DNA from: Typha latifolia
Taxonomy: Eukaryota > Streptophyta > Magnoliopsida > Poales > Typhaceae
Direction: 5' to 3'
Assembly: GCA_019914945.1 (NCBI GenBank)
Contig: CM034100.1
Location: forward strand, 12,411,096-12,475,095
DNA: 64,000 nucleotides
Positions 55,899-64,000 of this stretch are shown here, one piece after another; position 1 is the stretch's first letter; every line of letters starts with the position of its first letter. Under the pieces are notes generated by a model, which saw nothing but the letters and a program-made list of their open reading frames with translations, was not told the DNA's origin and did no database searches. Position numbers and translations under genes: made by a program.

Positions 55899-56258
55899 AG
55901 GTGCTTTGAGTTCTCATATTCTTGGTCTTGCCTGAAGTTGTTGGATTGTCTGGATATACTTGGAATAGAATTAGTGTTGAAGCTTGAACCCAATATCTAC
56001 TGAAACTTCTATTTGGTGTTGCATCTGATTATTTTGGACAATTCTGTTAGTTGCCTTTCTGCTTAACAGAGCTTGTGAGAATTTTATGATGCTGACTATC
56101 TAATGATGGTCATGGGCAAATCGTTCTCTAGATAATTATCAATATCAAATCCGGCATATTCAATGTATTTATTAGCTGTTAAAATAATCGAGCCGCTCAA
56201 GTCAAAAGTGAAATTAATCAAGAAAGTAGAGCATTCTATCAGGTTCACTAAAGTATGA

Positions 56259-56366
<108 letters not shown>

Positions 56367-56461
56367 CTTATTAATTTTTTTCTTTTACTTTCAATATTAT
56401 CTCAAAAATAAAATACTTTCTTTCAATATTTTCTTAATTTGTGCTCCGAGCACGTCCCAGC

Positions 56462-57664
56462 TAGGGGGATGGCAATTGGGTCAGGTTAAGCAGGTTCAAC
56501 ACGAGATTAATAAACAGATAACACGACCTGACCTGCCTAACCCGTTTAATAAATGAGTCAAATTAACACAACATGCTAATATGACCCGTCTAACCCGTAT
56601 ATTTAAACAGGTCGTGTTAACGTGTGTTAACACGACTCGTATAACCCGTTTAATATAAATCTTATATAAAATTCAATATTTCCTTATTTATAGTGTATTA
56701 TACATACAAAATAGCTTATTACCACTCAAAACTCATACATAATTAAAATTACAATCCTAATCCATATATGTTCATCTCCTCATGCCAAACATGTGCCACA
56801 TGTCCCACCGAAGTATTAATCCATTTCCTTTGCTTGCTCTTCTTCCTACTCTGCCTTCCCATTTTTTAGGAGACTATGGCCATGGCGTTCCACTCCGTCA
56901 CTCCTCGTGGCTTCTCCTCCGCCTCCGACGACGAAACCCTAACAACTGAGACGAGCGTCCCCTTCACCGGCAACCGAATCGATCCCCCTTCCCGCTCCGT
57001 CAACACGACCTCCTCCGAGCTCCTCTCTTTCCAAACCATGTCCACCATGCGTTGCATGGAGATCGCCGCCGACTCCCTATACAAGGTGAAGCTCACCTGT
57101 GGCTTCTACCACGTCTATGACGGCTAGGAGGCCATTGAAGTCGGCATGGAGGCCGCTATCACTAAATCCGACACCATCATCACTGCCTATCGTGACCACT
57201 ATGTCTACCTCGGTCGTGGCGACAATCGCATATCCGTTTTTGTCAAGCTCATGGGCCATCGCAAACGGGTGCTCCAGAGGAAAGGGCGGCTCGCAACAGG
57301 CAGTAGACGATGATCGGAGAGAGAGGAGGCGCGACGAAATATTTTTCCCCTTTTGGTGAGATGAGGCGGCTACGGCTGGAGAGTGGAGAGAATGAGAGGG
57401 TGATTTAGGTTTTAGACTTTACCTTATATATATATGGGTTGGCGGGTTAGCAGTTTAGCGGGTTGACCCAACCCAACCCAACTCATATACTTAAACGGGT
57501 TAAACGGGTCTAAATGAGTCACCTATATAAATCCAACCCGATTATTAAATGGGTTAGAAGGGTTGACACGTCTATGACCCAAACTTTTATACTAAACTCA
57601 AACCTGATTAAGAGTCAGGTTATCATGTCAGGTTATCGGGTCGGGTTAAGATTTGCCAACCCTA
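56462..57664. mobile_element. Gene-capturing non-autonomous hAT element (1203 bp)
   Basis: Left end TAGGGGGATGGCAA and reverse-complemented right end TAGGGTTGGCAAATC form imperfect terminal inverted repeats. The flanks GTCCCAGC (56454-56461) and GTCTCAGC (57665-57672) are an 8-bp target duplication with one mismatch. Both subterminal regions are packed with AACCCG/CGGGTT words (56500-56650 and 57440-57650), as in hAT elements. Between them, 56876-57300 is a GC-rich captured fragment of a pyruvate dehydrogenase E1-alpha gene. No transposase, so mobilised in trans if at all. Confidence 0.85.
56876..57300 (+). pseudogene. PDHA (fragment): Captured pyruvate dehydrogenase E1-alpha fragment
   Basis: The translation follows the N-terminal third of the mitochondrial E1-alpha subunit of pyruvate dehydrogenase: a transit-peptide end ([10 protein letters not shown]), [43 protein letters not shown] and a degraded RGFCHLYDGQEA block. 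An in-frame TAG stands at 57125-57127 where Gln of DGQEA is expected. It continues [20 protein letters not shown] and, after a frameshift, ends in SRGKGGS near 57285. The thiamine diphosphate-binding and phosphorylation-loop regions are absent. No intron is visible across these 420 bases. Because of the stop, frameshift and truncation it cannot encode an enzyme. Confidence 0.85.
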
Positions 57665-57672
57665 GTCTCAGC

Positions 57673-60050
57673 TGATTGAGGTGTTTCCTTCATGAGAGGG
57701 ACCAAATTTAAAATACAGTGAGGCTACAAATTGAGGAATAAATGATGGTTTGTTATTGTGGTGGTCCTACCCCTAAACCCTAATCTCACTAGTTAATGTG
57801 CCCTCTCTTGTAAGGAGAGGAATGACTTGTGTTTAGGTTATAACCTATTAACTCACATAATCATAAGAAAAAAAAGAGTTTATAAAATTTTCAACTTTAC
57901 AAACAACATACAAACCATACAAATCCTAATTGAAGGCAAACGAAAAAACTACTTTCAAATGGAACAACCAGATCTATTTCTTTGTGTACCATCGCCCTCT
58001 CTACCCTATTTCGTCCTTCTCCGCTCCCCCTTTGGACTCCATCTCTCCTTTTAATCTCATTTCTTTTTTCCTCTATAAGGCAAGCATTACCAACATGGTC
58101 AGAAACCATGGGTTCTCTTTTAATGGCTACGTGGTTCTTGGAGAACTCGACCTCACTTGTTATTGAGAATTAATTATGATGGCAGTTGTTGTCTTTGAGT
58201 TTTTGGGATTGGGTACTCAAAGTTGTTGCTTTAGAAGACTAGATTCCATATAGAAGAGATTCAATTTTGCTTTCTTATGGTTCTATACATAGTAATAACT
58301 TCCAGCTTTCCATATGGGTCGTATCCTTCCAACTAACAAAAACAATGGATGAGGTCTGAAAATGACACCCATCCAACTGGAGAAGAAAATGGGTGATAAC
58401 TAATGAGGAGTAAGGAATGAGCTAGGATAAAACAAATTTGAAATTTTATTATTCTTTTCTAACCAATAGAAATATAGAATTATACCACCTTGATAAGGAT
58501 AAGAATGTAATTATACACTCGCAATTGATCCCGTGTGTACAGTCTCATGCATCAATAGTTAAGAGGTTTGAACGTGGTGTTTTTCTTTTTTCGTTTAAGG
58601 GTGACTAATATTAGACCATAGTTAGGTGTTCAATTGAATTTTTTTTAATCTAGGACTAACTCTGGCCATATGGGCTGCTGGGAAAAAAGTGTAGAAATTA
58701 AGAATGTTAATACTAAATTATTATTATTTAATTTAGAAAAGATAAGTGTATGTCATTTTAAGGGTAAACTTGTAATGTGAGAATAATTCAAAAGACTCAT
58801 TTTATTTTTCTCTCTCCTCTCTCATGAGAAAGTGCAAATAAGTCTATATTTAAATTATTCTCAAATTACAAATTTATCCTTAAAATAATTTGCATTTGTC
58901 TTTTACAAATTTGGTAATAATGCTTTTATATTTTTTGCTTGAAATATCCTCAATTTTTGTAAGAAATATATATTTTACTATTTTATGTCATATCAAAATA
59001 ATAATGACACTCATATTTCAAATCCTCTCATATATCCTCAACTTTCCTTGAAAAAAATTCAAAACTTATTAAGCCCTCAATAGCTTATAAGGTGGTTGCG
59101 AGCTTACGATGCACATATGGCCTTTCAGAAGTTTAGAGACATCACTCCAAATAAGCCAGTGGCATTTCAGTGATAGATGTACTGAAACTAATGATACTTA
59201 TATGGATGGATACTTGGAGTCCAAACAAAGTACTGAAGTTTCTGTTTTCTTTTTGAACTAAGGGAGACAGCAGTTGTCAAAGCATGATTTTTTGTTTTTA
59301 CTTTTCCTTTTATTTGTTGGATTTTTTGTTTGCAAGCAAGTCTGTTCTTCAATCACATTATCATCTGCTTATTAGAGCTTATAATTTTTCATGTAACTCT
59401 ATTATATCTTATTTAACTACTAAGTGAAGGACGATTAGCTGCAAAGTGAATCAGGTACTTTGGGTAAACAAGTTCTAGCAAATAATTTCAAAAATGCAAG
59501 AGGAAGCAAAGTGCAGCCAAAATATAAAGACTTATCAATAGTTTTATCAAATAAATTCAGACTGCGTATTAACGCTGAAGTTTTTAATCCAGCATTCACG
59601 GGAACATGAATTCTGGGAGTGGTTTCCTCATAAATTAGCGTTCACAGTTATGTTACAAGTTCAGTATTCAAGAAATTGTAGAGGTTGTAGGGTTACATTA
59701 CCTGCTCAAGTAGTTACAATACAGTGGATCATTGAATCTTCAAAAGAATAGTCCACTCTTTTTACTCTTACCTCCCAGCTTGACATGAAAATTTCAAACG
59801 GTAAGGCTTATTTTTTGTTTATCTCAAATGTATAATTTATTTCTTGAAATGAATAAAAAATGACTTATTCCAAATTACAAATTCGGCTGAGTAAACATGA
59901 AGGCATTAATAAAAGCAATGCCAACATTTCATATAAATTTAACTCTTATTCTATTCTAAGATTAAGAAAGATTCTGTCATTTGATGATAAATTTAAGATC
60001 TCCAGGTCAGGGCCAAATCATACAAGAGAACAAGAGCTTGTACCATCAAA
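57673..60050. other. AT-rich intergenic sequence
   Basis: No gene recognised. Several short open frames around 57830-58170 lack similarity that I can name. The stretch 59800-60050 is A/T-rich and probably contains the 3'UTR of the minus-strand gene ending at 60051. Confidence 0.45.
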
Positions 60051-61641
60051 TTAGAAATTCTTCAAGATTTTATCTTTCGATACACCATCAGCTACAAGAA
60101 CGGAAGTAACATCCTGCAATACAGAAAGTTAATGTGAGTAGACATGATTCCTATGTCATTTTGTAGCAAAACTATGGATTTAAACAAACTGTCATGAGGA
60201 TCTCAATTTCTAGTGTGCGAGTCTGAGAGCGAACTACAAGGTAATCAACTAATTGATATTCTGCATTAAACCAATCCCATAATGTGGTGGATTCAGTTCT
60301 ACTACATTAAAATATTAAATAATGTATAGAAATTAGAGGCTTCAAGGTGATAATCTGTTGACTGCATGGTAGTTTGACTTGGGTTATCGTAACAAGGCAG
60401 AAATACATCCTAATGATTTCAGAGAGTTTACACACGGACAACGTCGATATAGAGAGGAAGAGAACTGACTAAATTAAGACTGCAGACAGTCAATAAATCC
60501 CATCACAAGCAAGGTACTAACCAAATAGTCTGCCAGGCCAGTTTCAGAGAGCACCATTCAGTAAAAAAAATTTAAAAAAATGTAAATAATGAGTGGTCAA
60601 GAAAAGCCATCAAGTGGGACAAGCTGAATGTCATCATCTCTTGGTTCGGACAGTGCAAAAATTAAAATTTGAGAACACTTCTCTAAGAATTGACAAATTC
60701 TTACAATAGTTTGCTTCTGAGACTTCAGACCAAGACATAAATATTGTGAAGCCTTGAATATCTGGAAATAAGATTTTCAACAGTCTTGCAAATTGCAATA
60801 CATGTCTAGCTAGTTAGTAGTAGAGTGATCTACCTGAATGGTCGTATTTTGGTTCATGCAGCCAAGAAACAAATAACTGGGGTTTCTCTTCACATAGAAA
60901 GCTATATAGGAAGGAGAAACTTGAAAGGTGATAGACTTTTGGGAATGTGAGTCATCTCTCATCTCTATAACATACTAACCAAAAGAGCTATATAAATTAT
61001 TCAAATGTAAAGATCAAAATCACTAGTGCAAATAAGTAATGGCCTCAGTCTAAGGATTTTCACTAAAAAAAGATAATAGCCTCAATTAACCACCCATTGC
61101 CCCAAATATCACCAAACAACAAAACTGTAAAATGCTGAAATTTAAGATCATAAAAGCAGCTTTATGATAAGAACAGATATATGGAAACCTCAGTCATTTG
61201 CTTGTGTCCGCATAGCACTGCTCCAGTTGATGAAGGATTTAGAATTTGCTTGGCTCTAAAAAAAGCAGTCTGCAAAAAGGAGAATATTTGTAAGAATTCA
61301 TTAATTCAAGAAAATGAGACATGCTGAAAGTGAAAAATTGAATAGATTACCTGTATATAACCTTTTTCGCCTTTCCAACTATCATCTGGTTGTGAAAAAA
61401 CAGGTATTATACGAACACCAGTAGATTCCCAATCCTTGAATCTCTCCTGTAGAAGTAGGCAAAGGATAAGTACTTTACAAGATCTCAGACTGACACAAGT
61501 ATTTCAATGAAATATCACAAATTTAATTCCATCTTTCTAACCTGATAAGCCATTCTTTGAAGGTTTCTAGCCCCATAATAGAGCCTCACGTCAGTTCTTT
61601 TATTTGCACTGAAACCTGACTCAATAAGTGCACGAATTGGA
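60051..61641 (-). CDS. Ferredoxin reductase-like FAD/NAD-binding protein (pKIWI502-type), last four exons
   Basis: Exons on the minus strand: 61641-61542, 61446-61351, 61269-61189 and 60113-60051, all with GT-AG introns and consistent phases. Together they encode the C-terminal 113 residues: PIRALIESGFSANKR, DVRLYYGARNLQRMAYQ, ERFKDWESTGVRIIPVFSQP, GYIQTAFFRAK, TGAVLCGHKQMTE, then VTSVLVADGVSKDKIL and terminal KNF. This is the NAD(P)-binding half of the ferredoxin-NADP reductase fold; DVRLYYGAR and GAVLCGHKQMTE are the nucleotide-contacting blocks. The family in plants includes the kiwifruit pKIWI502 protein, probably plastid-located; substrate unknown. The first listed exon begins in phase (one base plus codons) after a TAG acceptor, so exons for the FAD-binding half must lie upstream. 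None was found in 61642-64000, so they probably lie beyond the window behind a large intron. Confidence 0.88.
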
Positions 61642-64000
61642 CTACCATAGAACCATAAGGAATAAGAAACAAAGAGGTTAATAAAGAATAAGAAAATTAT
61701 TACTAACATGAAGTACTGCAGGTTATTAAATCATAAGAAGCACATGCCCCAAATAAAGAAGCAAATTGGTATTTGAAGTTCTCAGCAACATAAAGAACAA
61801 ATATATATAGGAACAAAGCATGCAATGAAAAATACTCCCAACAAAGGGACAAAAACAACAATATGCCATTCATCGTGTGAGTCTAAATATTGAGCACTGT
61901 TCTGACAGGAGTATGATAACAGGAACCTAAAAGTCAGAGGTTACATTGAACAAAAATTTAGGATAGGAATCTTGGGTTCAAAGTTTGATGGCATGGCATT
62001 AACCATATATGCTATTTAGCATATGAAATAGGTGTTACGATACTTATTTCCAAGTTTGGACGAATAAAGGACAAAGATTCTAGAGTTGATGTTTTCTCTC
62101 CTGAGCAGTGATATCCCTGAACCAAAAATAAATATTAACATGATCTCTAATAATATTCACTCAGTTTTGAGAATGAAATTTATTTTTGTGTTAGTAGAAA
62201 TGTAGTGACTCTTAACTCAAATAGATCTCTATTTTCTTAATGAAAATTAGTCTGTTTCGAGGACAAACCATATTTTGATGGTGGTATAATGTAGAGATCC
62301 TTAATCTTTGATAAATCATAGCTTTATGTCTAGTAATATACACTATAAGTTACTCCTCTCATTTAAATTTTAAAGAAGAGAATGTCTAAATTTACTTGTT
62401 CAAATCTCATTATTACGATCAAAGGGAGCTAGCTAAACTTGGAAAGAGTCCAAAGAAATTGTAATGCTCCTAACAATTTCATTTACTTATTCACTTGGTA
62501 TTACTGCTTTCACTAAAAGAAGAGAGTAAATTCTTTTAAGTTTGAAATCACACTACTAGATCTAAAGAAACTAGATAAACATAACAAGAATCAAATGAGT
62601 GGCTTTGTTTTCTCAAGGAGTTTATGCTATGCAAAACTAGAATTTTGAGTTAACTGACTAAAGCACTAATGGTTTGATTAATGAGCTAATCAATTTTACA
62701 TTCCATGTTAAGAATAATTACCTAAGTGATCGTTTATTAATTTTGGACTCTTCGTATTAGGTTTTAGTGTAATTCAACAAAACTATGTTACTTAATTGCT
62801 TATAATTTTAGGTGACACTTGGTATGTGAAATAATGAACACCTTATGTTATTTTGCTTGCGAGAGGGTAAGAACACTTGGGCAGCTATCCATTTTCAAAA
62901 TTTGTCCATAGAATAGAGGAGAAAAAGAGAAAAGAGAAAAGAGGAGAAAAAGAAAAGAAACAAACTCCCTTTTGAGGAATTTAGTGGTTAAATCTTAGAC
63001 TTTTCACTACTAAAGGTATGAATTTTCGTGTTCTCTTAGTCTCTACATTTTGTTTTTAGTGATTAGGTATGGAAAAGAGAACTTGAACCAGAATTTGGGG
63101 CTTCTATGTTAAAGCTTTATATGTGGATTTAGAACACTAAATTTTATGGTAGTGTTTTATAGATGAAATATAGAGAAAGAATACTCCAACTAGAATTATT
63201 ATTAGGGCTATCTTCTAAACTATTTTATGCAGATTTTCTAATCCTTCAATAGAAGAAGTGTTCCTTTACATACCTTTGTTTAAAGAATTTATTTATGAAG
63301 TTTAGAGAATTAAATTTGTTATAATGGCTTGGTATGAAAATACTACCTATAGTTGTATTACTTGAAGAAAGGAATTAATAATAACCTTATCTCATTAAGA
63401 TAGAGGTAGCTGAAATAGTTCTTTACGTTTGTTCTTCTAATTTCCTGTGGTTGTATATTTAACACTAGATATAGAGAAAAAAGAATATAAAAGCATTGTT
63501 ATGATAGAGGATACTATGCAGATTTTATTCTTATTCTATGGCTAAAGGAAATGAATTTGGTTTTTGTTTAGGCAAGTCAATAATTGAATAAATAGAAAGA
63601 AAGCTTTAAACAAAAATTGAGACTTATACTGTTGAAGGTCTATTTCCAGATTTTAGGTTTCCTTTCCCATGATTAGAAGAGGTATTTTCAGATTTGATAT
63701 TGTTCAAAGAAAGTGATTCATTTGCTGGGGTATATATTTTCAGGTTTGATCTGTCCAAAGGATCCACTTTGTCCAGTAAGAGTCTAATTGTCAAATAATG
63801 TTGTTTTAATAAGTACATTTTTGTTACAGAGCACATTTTTGTGAGTATAAGAGACTAAATTCTAGCAGAAAATATTGTATCCAAGATGAATAGAAATGAT
63901 GGGGCTTATGGATTAAGTTAGAAAAGTAATTACAATAATTAAATTAAAAAATCTTAACTACAAATTTTGAGTGCATAAATAGTAGCTTAAGTTATGTTAT
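61642..64000 (-). other. Probable large intron of the reductase-like gene
   Basis: AT-rich, no exon of the reductase recognised on the minus strand. A chance GGTTCAGGGATATCA near 62107-62121 (minus) resembles the expected GSGIS block but has no splice donor and non-coding flanks. Purine-rich tracts lie near 62930-62970. Several words recur around 63000-63550 (GAACACTAAATTTTA/AACACTAGATATAGAGAAA, TATGCAGATTTT), perhaps from an old repeat. Confidence 0.4.

Noticed and set aside
62100..62125. GSGIS-like upstream exon of the reductase gene
   Set aside because: No splice donor follows and the upstream frame is AT-rich and non-coding.

Overview
This is a plant nuclear genome segment: spliced genes with GT-AG introns, plant-specific protein families, and roughly half the window occupied by decayed, nested transposable elements. 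The steep GC gradient at the 5' end of the ribose-5-phosphate isomerase gene leans towards a monocot, but that is only an inference. I see no bacterial-type operons, CRISPR arrays, rRNA or tRNA genes.

Host genes. (1) 19408-20217 (+): intronless ribose-5-phosphate isomerase with a telo-box-rich leader. (2) 24754-25242 (-): single-exon PADRE/DUF4228 protein with an N-myristoylation-type start. (3) 40410-42046 (-): six-exon gene for a 183-aa L7Ae-fold protein resembling the RNase P/MRP subunit RPP38; every exon phase closes. (4) 55170-55898 (+): FAM133-like basic, Ser/Arg/His-rich nuclear protein with at least one upstream untranslated exon at 54385-54465 and possibly a first exon near 43140-43254. 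(5) 60051-61641 (-): last four exons of a ferredoxin reductase-like FAD/NAD-binding protein of the pKIWI502 type; its 5' exons are not in the window. The genes look like independent housekeeping or stress genes and share no evident pathway.

Transposable elements. 1.2-7.1 kb: minus-strand Ty3/gypsy chromovirus carrying a solo LTR inserted with a perfect TTTTT duplication. 7.1-14.9 kb: LTR and internal fragments of several gypsy elements, including an LTR-PBS-gag fragment at 11390-12551. 14.9-16.6 kb: PIF/Harbinger relic. 17.86-18.70 kb: non-autonomous hAT-like element with an 8-bp target duplication. 28.0-38.6 kb: an L1-type LINE split twice, by a near-complete chromovirus (28504-34500) and by a solo LTR (36187-36894, duplication GCCTA). 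44.4-47.8 kb: hAT transposase relic. 47885-52024: gag-protease-only gypsy derivative with 330-bp LTRs, inserted next to leader-like sequence of an older relative. 53.3-54.2 kb: probable Ty1/copia 5' fragment. 56462-57664: hAT-type element that has captured a fragment of a pyruvate dehydrogenase E1-alpha gene.

I found no convincing new biological system. The observations most worth following are the gene-capturing hAT element, clusters of the GTTCGAAC motif shared by LTRs of different gypsy elements, the exactly resolved nested insertions, and the possible 11-kb transposon-filled 5'UTR intron of the FAM133-like gene. All coordinates of splice sites and element ends were read by eye.
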